Positions 40,340 through 53,980 of a stretch of 64,000 bases of DNA are shown in pieces. The notes beneath the pieces were generated by a model that saw nothing but the letters and a program-made list of their open reading frames with translations, was not told the DNA's origin and made no database searches. Each line of letters starts with the position of its first letter. Positions within the stretch are counted from its first letter, which is position 1. This DNA is from Vespula vulgaris (taxonomy: Eukaryota; Arthropoda; Insecta; Hymenoptera; Vespidae), in assembly GCF_905475345.1 (NCBI RefSeq), contig NC_066600.1, positions 3,754,001 to 3,818,000 on the forward strand, in the 5' to 3' direction. Made by a program: the position numbers and the translations under genes.

Positions 40340-43300
40340 TGTGAATCTAAGAAAGAAACTGAATACAAGTGAATGGACAAGAACAATCCGTTGGCGTGTG
40401 TATACATAAATTCAAAGAAAAATGGAGATTTCTTTTTACCATTATTTATATCTATCTCTCTTTTAGACGTCCTATACATGCTTTAGACAAATTCGTAACT
40501 TGTTTTAAGAAAGCGTGCCACGAATTTGAACGAACGAGAATGCAGCATTATTTCTCTTTCTCTTTCTACCTATCTCTCTCTCTCTCTCTCTCTATCACGT
40601 GCGCTTGCGCGCCAATCGCGCGGCTTAATTGGACTTTATCACGTCAAACGATTCGGCTCGGCCAAATTACTTCACGGTTGTTTAGTTTCGGATCGCGTGA
40701 ATGGCCGATGAGCTCGCGGGTTGAGCTACCTCGTAGAGTTAGCTCGAGGAAATATTGGAAGGGGTGGGTTCATCTGGCAAACGAACGGCGCCAACGTCGT
40801 CGTTGAACTTCCTTGCTCGTAAAGGGCTTCCACGATGGAAGGAATTATATAGTATAGACTAAGGAGGGGGACAAAATACGCGATCCGTGCCGTTTCTTCT
40901 TCGTGGTGTAGGTATTGGCTAAACGTCGAAATAAATTTCTCTGCTCTTTCTGCTCTCCCTCTCTCTCTCACTCTCTCTCTCTCCCTTCCTCTCTTTTTCT
41001 CTATCTATTTCTCTCTCTCTCTCTCCCTCCCTCCCACTCTGTCTCTCTATCTACTTCTCTCTCTCTTTCTCCTTTTTAGTCTCTCTATCTCTTTTCCTCT
41101 TTCTTTCTTTCTCCTTCTCGTTCTTAGTCTCTCTGGCTGTTTTTCTCTCTCTTTTCGTCTTGCTGTCTATTTCTCTATAGCAATTTCATTTTATATTTAC
41201 TCGATTCTTTGCTTTATTTATTATTTATTATTGAATATAAATGGCACTTAATAAAAAATATATTGGGTAGATTTATAAATGAGTATAGTTTTATTCTAAT
41301 AAATTCTTTACTTATAACGAGACTTATTTATCAATCGATTCAATACAAAGTAAATGAGAAACGAGTAAGATATTTTCTACGTTAATGATCGTTTTAAATA
41401 ATTAGATACGATTGATGTATTTTTTTCATGTTTATAACGTTTAGTTTTACTGACTACTTTTAATAAACTTGATGGAGAATTCAACCATGCGATTTTATTT
41501 TACGTTTCTATGTTTTTGTAAAAGTAAATTTGTTGGAGAGTATATATTTATTTTACGTAGATATTATAATTAAATCAATATTTTTTTGTAAACTGTATCA
41601 CAAATATTTCAGAGAAAACATTTTTATTATTTATCAAATATACATTGCTTATTCATTATTATTTTATGCTGAATCATTAAAATATGTTACAATAAATATA
41701 AATTCTTTTTTCAATCATATTATTTTTACTCGTAAATGTATTGCCTTTAAAAGAGAGAAATAAAAATTAATAAACTTAATAAAAGTAATGATTGAACTTA
41801 TAATAATAGATATTTTAAATACTGAACTACAATTTCCAATATTAATATATCTAAAGATTTGTAGTCAGTAAAAAATATAATATAAAATATCAGAAATTAC
41901 AGAATTTTGACAAATTTATATAATATATAATACATATATATATTAAGATATATATCTTTTTTTTTAACTAGTGTAGAATACTAATATAGTGCATAGTAAT
42001 AATATAGTCAGACAAAAATCATTTCTCTTTTCTTTATTCTCTATTTCTTCATTTATTTCTACTTCATTCCTGCCATTCAATCTTCAAACTTTATCCTCAT
42101 TTTCTAGTCCATCTAAATCCTGTTCCTTTATCTTTGTGGACACGATTGACTTCTCGATTGTAGAGAGTTTGTTAATTCCTTCGTAAATACGGCACCACCA
42201 AAGTGCGCTTTACAAACATCGCCGGAGAGTAATGTTGTTGTTTCGGCCAACTAAAATATTCATCACTCTCTGGTATGCTATTGACGCGGTTGCCAACGAT
42301 GCCAAGGGGTGGTAAAGGGTGGAGAAGTGTGAGAGAAGTCGAGAAACGTGCTAACATATACACGATGGCGATCTCCTAGATCCTCCCGCATTTTATGAGA
42401 CGCCATATTATTTCTAGTATTCTACCGGATACAACGAAAAGGTCGAATCGAGAAGATTGTATAACGAAGTGACTTGCAAACTCTCCTTACGAATATATAC
42501 ATACATACATGCATACATATATATTTTATCTTTTTTAAAGAGACATTTATAAATAAGGAGAAATTAGGTTAATGTGAAAGATGTTATAAGTGAAGCTATA
42601 ATAATACGTTACAAATAAATACCCAAGCTGATTATAAGAGTTCGAGACAAACGTTGTTTCGCATTAAAAACGTCGATAACTTGGAAACCGCAGGAGTTAA
42701 AAAGTCGGTTAAACGAGGAAAGTTACGTGGATTCAGTCGGGCAAGCTTAATAGTCTTTTCCACTTCTTTCCTTGAAGAAAAAAAAAGGAAGAAAAAATTA
42801 AGAAAAAAAAATAAATAAATAAAAGAAACAGAAAGAAGAAAAAAAGAAAGAAAAAGGGAAACGTGAAAAAATATAGAAAAAAATAAAACGAAACGAAGTC
42901 AATCGGGGCGTTCAGGAAAGTATAAATCTATCCGCAATTTCGTAAGCTATGCTGCTGAATAACGAGCATTATCCAGAAAGAACCAGCTCGTAGCATTTTA
43001 CATTGAAAATACTTTGAAATTCCTTAAGTTTCTCCACCCGCCATTGTTGTTATTAGAGAAGGACGAGGAAAATGGTGGGAGTGGGAAAATGACGTGGATA
43101 TTTTTAGAAGAGCTTTCAAAGAAAGAATGAGAGAAAGAAAGAGAGAGAGAGGAAGCGAAAGAGGAAGTGGTGGAGGGAGAGATAGGGAGAGAGAGAGAGA
43201 GAGAGAGAGGAAAAGGAAGAGAAAGAGGGAGAAGGAGAGTTTGGGAGAGAGAGAGAGAGAAAGGGTGGGAAAAAGGAGAGAGGGTGGCCCGTAAAATAAA

Positions 43301-46300
43301 AAATGACATTACATTATGTAATATCGCGGAACGTTACAAACGAGTTTCAAGCGAGACGATCATAGTGCACACCGTTGCAGGATATAATCAGCCGTTCTTG
43401 GGAGAAAGCGCTACGACCAAGTTCGAGGCAAAACGCATTCGCGTCGAGTATCGCCTGCGGCTTACTGCTACGAGTTTTCGCGTCATAAAACTTTGCAATT
43501 TTCCTGACGTTTCCAAACGAATGCGTTCCTCAATTTCGTTCTAAGGAGGATTAACGGTTCCGTTCGGGATTGCAGCGCGCAATAATTTACTCCTACTATT
43601 GGAACAGGAGGAGGATAGGGATAGGCGGGTACATAGAAAAGGTGGTAAGAGACGATAGTAAGAGAGAAAGAGAGAGAAAGAGAAAGAGAGAGACAGATAG
43701 GGACAGATGAAAAGAAGAGAGAGAGAGAAAGAGAGAGAGAGAGAGGGACATCAACTTGTTAGAAACGATCGATACAGAGAGAGTTAAATGACTGCAAATT
43801 ATTCCTGTATTCTATACCTTCCTCCAACTGTATTTCCCTTTTCTACAAACGATGGCTATTAGAGTAAGGAAATAACGATCTTCTAATGTAAAATCAAATG
43901 TCATGATTTTGAATTCCATCAACGATCTCCCTTACGTATCACGGATATTATGAAAATCGAATTTAATCGTTTCGTATGTATAAAAGGGATTCTATTAAAG
44001 TGAATAATATTAAAACGAGTTGGACGTTAACGACGGTGAAATAGAAGGTATTACTATGGCATTTTCGTAAACTCTTTTGATGCTAGGACGGAGCTCTTGG
44101 ATGACATTTTGTAAGGGATAATGGCAAGAGGAAGAGAGGGAGAAAGAGAGAAAGAGATTTAGAATAATGCAAAATGTCATTGTCGCGACACGTACTCCGA
44201 TTCTCCTTCCTTCCTTTGTGAATTTTCTCAGGAAAGTGGCGAAACTAATGCGCTTATGAGGAAAAAAGAAAGAAAATAAACGGCAGGAATGGTAAAGGTA
44301 ATATCAGCGATTTTGTAATTTTGTGGGTAAATCTCTTTTCGAAGAAGAAAAGAGAAAACTATGTATGTACATACATGCAAAAAAAAAAACACGCGACAAA
44401 GTATTTATGTATGTATGCATGTATGTATGTATGTATATATACCTATGTACATATATACAAGTTACTTCAAGCGGAAGATTCGAGCGTGTACGCTTTTAAA
44501 TCTGATAAAGTAGCGTTTTTACGGCCTTAGAAAAAATTATGGCCGAGCTAAAGGACGTCTAACTCGCATGCACTTACGAAGATGACGAGGATCATGTTTC
44601 GAGGATACTAATGGCAATTACCTGGTGCTTTGTTAAAAGAATACTCTAACTGTACTTTTCTCCATGCTAGAGACAAATTAGGAAGAGCTGTAAAATGGTC
44701 CGAGTAACGACACGTTTTTCTACTTGCGCTTCATTAGTACCTCGAACATTTAAGCGACTAAATATTTCTACAAGTGCGTCTACCATTGAATTAAGGAAAC
44801 GGTATTTCCGTAAAATCATGCTCGAAATTCGTTTCAATCTTTGTTTGACGTAATTAGATGAAGGAGATTATTAAATCATTATGATTGAAACGTTCTGGCT
44901 GAGAGGCTAATCGATTCAATGGAAAGCTCTTATTATATATTTCGTAACGAAGCGAGATTCAATTTTCAAATTAAATTCTGATTCTTAATTTAATCGAAAC
45001 GCTTTGAAATATTTTTATTCACGAATTTGCAACTCGACGTTGTATTCATTTAAAATTTACTTTTTTTATTTATTTACTTTTATCCTTTCTTTTTTTCCTT
45101 CCTTTTTCCTTTCCTCTTTTTCTCTTTTTTTTTAGTTTTTTCTTTCTTTTTCTTCTTTTTCCTTTTTTCTTTTCGTTCTTTCTTTTTTTTTTTAATTTTT
45201 CCTTTATTTCACATACACTACTCAAAGACTTGCTTCTCGTTCATAATAGCTAGCAAGTATAGCTTCTCGACTTTGAAACAAGAAAAAAGTGTCAGTTACA
45301 CCGGAATTCCATTAAAGCTTGCTTCGCAGAGCCTCCCAAGTCTCTCCTTTGAATTCACCAGTCGCAAATTGCTTACCTGCGGCGTTCGAACCCAGGAGTT
45401 TACGTCTCTGCCAAGATGGAATAAGCAATCGACATATTCTTACCATTAATACGGTTCCCCTTTGCTGGATATCGTCGCCTTACTCCAACGATCCCTCGAT
45501 AACTCCCTCATTCTTCCTCTTGCTCTCTCTCTCTCTTTCTTTTTCTCTATCCTCTCTCTTTATCTCTTTCCTTTTCTGCAAGCCCCTTTCGACAACGACG
45601 TCTGCACTTAACGTGTATTTTTATCGTCACGATTTCACAAGAGAATATCGAACATTCGCATAAACATGTTTTCCTGAGTAATATAAAATAACTTTCAATA
45701 ATACAAATGCACAGATAGGGTGACGTTGGTAGTAAATGTAGGAATAAAAGAAGGGGTGAATTCGTGCACGATAGTTGAAACGTACAAATCGTAAAGGTTT
45801 CTTCCTTTAATAGATGGTCGCTTTGATTTTGCCATCAAACATTCAGGAAAATTCCACGGTAGCTTTCATGATTCGTGCAAATCGGTTGGGTCGAAGACCG
45901 AACCGACGGCGGCGTCACCGAAATTATCGTCGCGAATTGAAGAGGACTTGGAAAGAAGGAAAGAAAGAAAGAAAAAAAGAGAGAAAAAAACTAAGACAGC
46001 AGACGAAAGTAGACGTAAGTATTAAGAGGGGTAATTTGAAGAGGAAGAAGAAAAAGGACAGAATGATGTAAGAATCGATGAAGGGAGTGTCGTGACGTTC
46101 GACGATTCAATCAACGCGGAACATTGTCGGTGTCAGGGACGAAGAGGAAGATGTCAGTCGTCGATGGTGGATATTTCTCGGCTGGAGATATGAAAAATGA
46201 TGTCTGAGAAAGGTGGTATTGGTGTTGCTAGTAGGGAAGGGGAAAGGGTGGTGGTAGCAGCTACGGTAACGGCGTCGTACGAAGAAGCGAGGTACACCCT

Positions 46301-49019
46301 ACCAGGAGAATGCTTTTCACTGTTGGGGAGCTTGACAGATATCTCGCTGCTATCCGACATGAGATGGTGAGGGAGGGACGTAGAGGTGAACGAGGGAGGG
46401 CTTGTGCGTCGCCAGAGGCCCGTGTAAAGCGCGTGTAAGCAAGCCGGTATTAGCTCGATGTCATCCACCGAGACAGTTGGATGGACGTATGAACGGAGTT
46501 GATGCGGATCTTTCCAACCCTCTTTTACGAAAGAATTCTATATTTTTCTTTTTCTTCTTTTTTTTTTGGCTTCAAGATATTACCAAACTGTAGAGAACAA
46601 AACTTCGAAAAGCTTGTAATTCTTGAAGAGGGATAATCCGGGCAAGATTCTCTCTTCTATTTCTTTTCTAACATTTGTCACTTTTACGGTGAAAGAAAGT
46701 AAAGAGAGTGGGAGAAAATGATCGATCGATCTATCGATCCATCGATCGACCGATCGAAAGGAAGAGTAAGTACCATGGCATGGATATCCGAATTGGATGA
46801 TAGAAATCTGATTGAAGATTGATCGGATATGGTCAATTTGTTATTTCATCTATTCGGCTTGAAAATCTCGGTAAGTGATATAGAACGAGTATGATTGGCC
46901 GATATCTCTCTCTCTCTCTTTCTCAGAGTAAGTGAGTCCGAAGTTTAGTTGTTGTTCGCAGCAGGTTCGCAATTAAATCGCCGTCTGTTTACACGTTTAA
47001 ATGTTTATAAACGGCTATTAGAACGGCGATTAACATACTCGATAGAGGTTATACATCTGCACGGCCACGCGAAAGACAAATTACCACGACAGGATTACAC
47101 ATGGCATTCGTTACGATGATTACCTTTGTAATTAGCTCGACTGTGGCTCGCTAGCGATTACAATTAACCGAGTTCTCTCTTGGTTTTGGTAAAGTCCGTT
47201 CAATTGAGTGTTGTTCGATTCGTTCATGCGATCGTACGTTGTTTTGCCGACGGCTGGAACGTTTCGCGGTGGTTGTAAAATGTTAGGGCAAAGAGAGCAG
47301 GAGAGTGGAAAGCAAAGAGAAACGAAGAGAAAGAGAAGAGAGAGAGAGAGAGAGAAATAGAGAGGAAGAGAACTACCATGGACAATAATTATGTGGATTG
47401 CACCGGCGGGGCTAATTATCTCTCTGTACCACTTGCGTCGAACTCGTCCTCTATTTCGTCCTCTGTCCGTGGCAAACTTTGACGTTGCAGACAGGTGCTT
47501 ATCTCAGCATCCTCTGATAACGCACTGAATTAACCTGTAACCTGGCCTTCGACCTGACTTAAGATAGACCGCTCTCTCGAACAGCTTGAATAGACCGAAC
47601 TACGAGATTCGCATTATCCTTCTCATTCTTTTCGTTCTAATTTTCATCGTTATTGCCTTTGTTAAAGTCAACAAAATGGAACATTCGCAAATAGGAATTT
47701 CTGAACGAATTTCTTTCCGGTAAGAAAAAGAGAGATTGCACGTTCGCAAGATGATTAATAAATCTTTCTCTTTCCTTTCTCTTCTTTGAAATTTCTTTCT
47801 TATAGATTTAACTATCGGTATAAAGACATTATTTCTCATGATACTGAAACCTGTGGTTTTCGTGATTCGATGTTATCGATTACATACGATAACTAATTAG
47901 AAGCACCAAAGCGATGGAATTGGTGTTATTGGTAAATCTGCACGTGTCTAACCGATCGTATTCACTTGAGTAAACGCTGCATCCAACGAATACCATTACT
48001 GTTCAAATACTGACCTCTGTAACTGTTGGGGTAAACCACCTCTTTTATCATACATCCATTTAATCAACAAAAGATATTGTAAATTATATTTTCGTCGGTA
48101 CTTGTATGTATATATAGAATTTCTAACAAGTGATAGATTAGGAATATTCAGATATTTTTTTCGTATCGATCGTACAAAATTAGAAAATAAATTCACGAAA
48201 TCTCTTTATCTATTCAGGATTTCAAATCATATGATTTAATTATTGTACTGATATATTCCTTACGTTCGAGCAAAGTAAAATTCTATGATCTTGTTTTGTG
48301 TATTTTTATCTTAATTATTTTTATGATATTTATAAGAATCGCACATATATTTATACAACAATATTTATAAAATGCATGTAACCGTCTTTTATAAAATTAA
48401 TCGATCGGATATTTGCATATATATAAAACACTTATCTTATATTTTGTATCACGAGTATAATCAAATATTGCTTTTTATTTAATGATCGATATACTTCATA
48501 TAACACATTGATTTCTTAATATTTTATCAAAAATTTGAAGCTCATTGTTTTATCTATAGAATGTTATTCAAGATAAAATGATATATGAATGCTTTCGTGA
48601 CTGAATATTACATTTGTGATTGATACATTCAGAGTATATTACAGTTTCTCGTGAGATATAACCATCTAATATATTCCTCTATACATCTAAATATAAATCT
48701 TTAAAGCGAGTATTGACAGTCGAACTAGAGTCATCTATTCTACGTAAATCTTTTCCAAATAGATGAGGCAGCAATTCTCAAAATTAGGCCCACGATAGTT
48801 CCTCTAGCAAGATTCGAAAGCGGGAACATCGATCAGTGTCTCAGTGGTTTTCGAACTATCCACAATTACTCACAATTCAGTTCCTGATCTGACCATCGGG
48901 TCGGTTCCAAGTGCGTTCACGTTTTCCCGCTGATTAGTCTCGAAGATAATTACGGTGCACGCGAACTAGATAGGGCGAAGAAAAAAGAACATGGGGAAAA
49001 GAGGGGAGAGAAATGTAAA

Positions 49020-49074
<55 letters not shown>

Positions 49075-49840
49075 GGTGAGAGTAGGCGAGACTATCGCGA
49101 AGGTACGAGACGGTATTCAAGCCGGAGGGAAGTTTTGCGAGTCATTTTTCACCACACCGGCCCGAAAACGGGAAATATTCGTGGTTCGAGAGGGTAGTTC
49201 GTTGAATCAAAGAGAACTATCCAACCTAAACTTTTCCGTATCTCTGAAACATGCATCTTATACGATCGAGAGAAACTACTATAGGATGTTGTTGTGAAAC
49301 AATACAGATTTCTATAAATCTTTCTCTCCAATTAAAAGGAACAAGTGTGTAACTATTGAGAGAACAATTACTCGTACAAAATTATTCTACAAATTTTCTC
49401 TCGAATATTATTGTGCAATTATTAGTTCTTTTTTCTCTTTTTTTTTCTTTTTTTCTTTTTAACTATCTCATTATCATACGACGTTATTCAAATTAATAAT
49501 GCTCTCGTATGAAATAAAAATGATTTGGATTCTAATTAAGCTCTAATAATTATCGACGTTTCAGAGAAGAACGAAAACCTTTATTTGTTAAGCGAGAATG
49601 AAGCGTTTTGATTCTAACCGGAAGCGTGTCAACGACAATTACGTCGTTTTTCGAATCACTCGTAAATCGAAATACGTGTGGTCGACTTGTGGAGGAGTAC
49701 TAGTGCTTCAGGGTATACGGACTTGAATAATTACTCCGATGGCAATTCAGAGTGTTCGCGTAGCGTCCACAAAGGAGGGCCTTCCCGCGTTTCTATTTCT
49801 CTTACACTCGTGCTAATGCGTGAAACGTATACACGCAAAA

Positions 49841-49883
<43 letters not shown>

Positions 49884-51584
49884 GTCTATATATATATAAA
49901 GATATACATACATATATATACACATATATATATATATAAACATAAACGTAGTAGTAGTGTATAAGACGCACATGACTGCTGTATCAGCCACGAAAGCTTT
50001 TGCACTCTCGTCTTGCGCACACAATTTACAACCCACCTTCATCTCCCTCACAACTATTACTACTACTACTACTACTACTCTACCACCACTACTATTACTA
50101 CTACTGTTACTTCTACTACTACTACTGTTACCGCCATCGTCTTTCTCTTTTCCTACTCCCTTAACTTCCCTTCGTTTCGCCTTCTCTCCTCATACTCAGT
50201 AGTTTCTTTCCAGCTTTCTTTCCCATCGTACTACCTTCCTATGCACCCAACTCCTCTTTCTATTTCTGTAGTGGAAAACGTAAAAATGTCTCCTTCTCTT
50301 ATTCTCCCTCTGTCTTTCTCTTTCTCCTTCTTTTCTTCTTTCTCTCTCTTTCTCTGTTTTTTTGAGAACACTCACATACACTTACATATAAGTATGTTTG
50401 CGTATACGACGTTTATAGGTGGACAAAAAGGAAGGGATAGAAGTTGTGGAGAACGCGCTTTAAAGCGACGTCTATATAGGAAAGAAGGAAGTGAAAAAGA
50501 GAGGGGGAAGAAGGAGAAGGGAGAAGTAGAGAAGACGGTGTAACGTGGACGACGATGTCGAGTGTATTGCGGTTTTTGACGAAGGAGCTTTCTCGCAACG
50601 AAGGCGTTGGTAGTTTGATATAGTCGAGCTTGTCGACCACGTGGATACAATGCCTCGGGGATATGAGGATGTATATATGCGTGTATGAGAACGTAGAGAA
50701 AGACAAAGAGAGTTGTCGTCGATGAGCACAAAACTTCTCTTCTTCTTCATCGTGACTATGAAGAGCGGGACTCTGACGACGGCCATTTGTAAATCACACC
50801 GCGAAAGTACGTGAATTCTGTGGAGATTTCCTTTTTTAAAACGGCGAGAAAGAAAGAAATAAAGGAAGAGAGAGAGATAGAGGGAAAGAGAGAAAGAGAG
50901 AAGGAAGCGCATGCGCAGAAGACAAAGAAAAAGATGGCTTGATATAAGCCAGTCTCTAATACGTGTGCTCTTAAGAAAATATGTTTTCCTCGTTCGACGG
51001 TCTAAATCGTAACAATAAACACAAGGACTATGTTTGAGTTACGACGACGATGACGTTGGTATTCGCGTTGTTTTTCAAACACGTTATGCCATGGTATAAC
51101 TCCGATGGACGTCTGAAAACGATGAAGAGTGAATAACGGCTAAAGCGAGGATTCGCTTTTCAGACATGCCGAGCAGGTGTCTTCTTTTCTTTATTCCTTT
51201 ATCTCGATCTCTTTCATATATACTCCCACACCTTTCTCCGTCTTCCTCTTCCTCCTCCTTCTCCTCCTCCTCAACCGTCATCTCCTTTAGTAAATTTTCG
51301 AGAAAGAGTTTTGCGAGAAAAGCCGAAGCGCGTGAAGCTGCTCGGCATCTAGGTCGAGACAACTGTTATCCATTGGATCGTAAAATATTCGAGTTGGTTC
51401 TGCAGTTCATTGTTCCTTGCGTTGAACATATTATCAAACATGTTCCATTGTATCGTTTTCCGTTTATCATATTTATTTAAAATATATACTCTCGTCTATA
51501 TTTTAAATCATATTATATCGATTTATCTCGGCCGGAATATCGTTCTACGATTATTAGTACATATGTATGACTTCAATTCAAAAA

Positions 51585-51635
<51 letters not shown>

Positions 51636-51979
51636 TATATATGTATGTATATATATATGATTGTTTGGATAATTTATGTTGAATTATAATGTATGCAAAT
51701 CGATTATATTTTATGTACATTATATAATGTATTAAATATATAAAATGTTCAAGGTGTTTTTATTATTTTATTATTTTTCGTTATCAATGAAAAAGTAGAA
51801 AGGGATCGAAATGTTTCTTTGTATCGCCTTCTACGTCATTGTTATTTAAAGAATGGTCGTTTATTTTATATTATTCGATAATTATTAAATCAGTTCGTAT
51901 CGTCTGAAATATTTATTTAGGATTTATTTATTTATTTATCAGGAAAATATTATCAGAATTTGTAAGTCTGATTGCAAAC

Positions 51980-52035
<56 letters not shown>

Positions 52036-53949
52036 GTATGTAAACACACGCATTATGTATATTGTAGAATTATTTGAATTAATTAGAAGGGATGGAATTA
52101 TGAGAGACATGAATCGATTATATTTTATTTATATTATTTATTATATTAAATATTCAAAGTGGTTTTGTCTGTAGCATTTCATTGTCCTCTCTTATTAATA
52201 ACAAGATCGAAAGTATCTCGATATTTTTTTTATCTCGTCTTATGTGATACAATTATTTAAATAATTTTCCATTATTTAAAATCATATGACTATTACTCGT
52301 CTAAAATACCAACGATGTTTGCGTGATTATCAATTTTTATAAATCCGATTCCGAGGATTCATGTATGTATATATATATTATAGAATTATTTAAACCAACT
52401 GAAAAGATTCGGATTACAAGATATTTGAGTCAATTATATTTTATTACAGACAATCAATGCAATATTCGATACTCAACAGATTACTTGTCGCTTAGATCGG
52501 TTTACGCATGAAACCCACCCTCGCACATACACACGTTATATACGGATTTTACAATATTGCATTTAATTTTATTTGATCGCAAAACATGATATTTATTCAC
52601 GCGATTAAAAGATAAACCAAAAAGGAATGAAGCAATCGAAAGTTTGTCTCTATAGAAAGTATCGCGCACTGTTACTACTATATTTCTCATTAAATCTTAT
52701 TTACGACGCAAATCCGTTTTAGTATAAAATGTTATTAATTAATAACTAGCGTGAGGAGAGAAGAAGGAGAATTGAATAGAACGTCACGAAGCGAAACGAA
52801 AGCTGTATTAGTTTCGTAAAGTATTTCACCTCTCTTCTCATTGGTTGAAACTTAGAGTAAGAAACTTTGATTCTTGATAGGATAATGCCATGGAAAAGAC
52901 GAACAGAAAAAAAAAGAGGAACTATAGCTCATGGCTGTTTTCAGACCGACTGACGTTTAGACAGTGCATAAACCCGTTACATATTCTACCTAGTTGCTTT
53001 GTAATAGACCTAGTCATTGCAAGATGTTGACTTGATAAAAATTGCATTAATTTTACTAACACCTATTACTCTCTTATCTTAACGTTTCATAGGTGGCATG
53101 GCTCCGAGTGGACACGCAGACAATACTGACGATAGCAAATCACGTTATCACGAAGAATCATCGAATCACTGTGACCCACAGCGGACATCGTACGTGGTCA
53201 CTTCACATCAAAGACACGAAAGAAACTGACCGGGGTTGGTACATGTGCCAAGTCAACACTGATCCAATGTCCAGCATCACCGGATTCCTCGAAATAGTTG
53301 GTAAAATCAGACGTTTAATAAAATTGAAAACAATAATAATAGTAATAATAATAATAATATATAAAACAGTTTTACGAAATTACGCAGATAAATTTTTAAC
53401 AATTTTAATACAGGAGAATGTATTGTTACGAAAACTTTTAAAGATGTTGGCGAATAAAAAGGAAAAAAATAGGAGAGAAAAGAAAAGAAAAGTAAAGGAA
53501 AGTAAAGAAAAGAAAAAAAAATATGTATATATATATATACACTAACTTTGAACAAGACAAGAACAGCGAAAGGGAAAATGTAAGGAAGTAAAGGCAAATT
53601 CAACGTTTTTGATGGGCCTTTTTGTGGTTGGGATCTTCAACGATTGTCCTGCGGTATACGTATCAGAGAGAACATCCTTCTTCCACGTAGCCATGCATCA
53701 ACCGATCCTTCCTTCCAAACTTTCTTAGCAGTTGCTGCAACCCTTCTCCGTCGTTGCCGAGCCCAGGAACTTGTCAAACTCCAGTGAATACGACCCCATA
53801 CCTTAAAGGTGTATCCTAGGCAACTTTGGAAATCCGTGATCTCCGCTCGTCGAGATACAGATGCAATATTTAACGCGATATTTGCATCGTCTCGTGAGAG
53901 ATACTCGTTTCGATTTCTTTTGATTTCTTTCGATTTCTTTTTCTTCTTC

Positions 53950-53980
<31 letters not shown>

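Larger units (their letters stand above)
35955..53092 (+). other. DIP intron 2 (17.1 kb)
   Basis: No coding exon is seen. The intron contains GGA-rich DNA at about 36500-36625, GA/CT tracts, TA arrays (40292-40337, 49843-49941, 51589-51632, 51983-52026), ACT triplets at 50055-50131 and very AT-rich DNA at 41.2-42.0 and 48.0-48.7 kb. A degenerate tandem block lies at 51.47-52.45 kb. CpG-rich islands lie near 38.1, 40.6-40.8 and 47.1-47.6 kb. Confidence 0.75.

Noticed and set aside
45380..45410. GTTCGAACCCAGG, resembling a tRNA T-arm
   Set aside because: No acceptor stem, D-arm or anticodon arm could be placed around it on either strand.
50013..50543. 176-codon forward frame
   Set aside because: It is a chain of Thr/Tyr, Ser/Phe and Glu/Lys runs from ACT, CT and GA repeats.
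53301..53545. Extension of the DIP exon 3 frame past 53300
   Set aside because: A clear donor ends the exon, and what follows is AT-rich with Ile and Lys runs. The next exon restores the conserved Ig2 sequence in the right phase.
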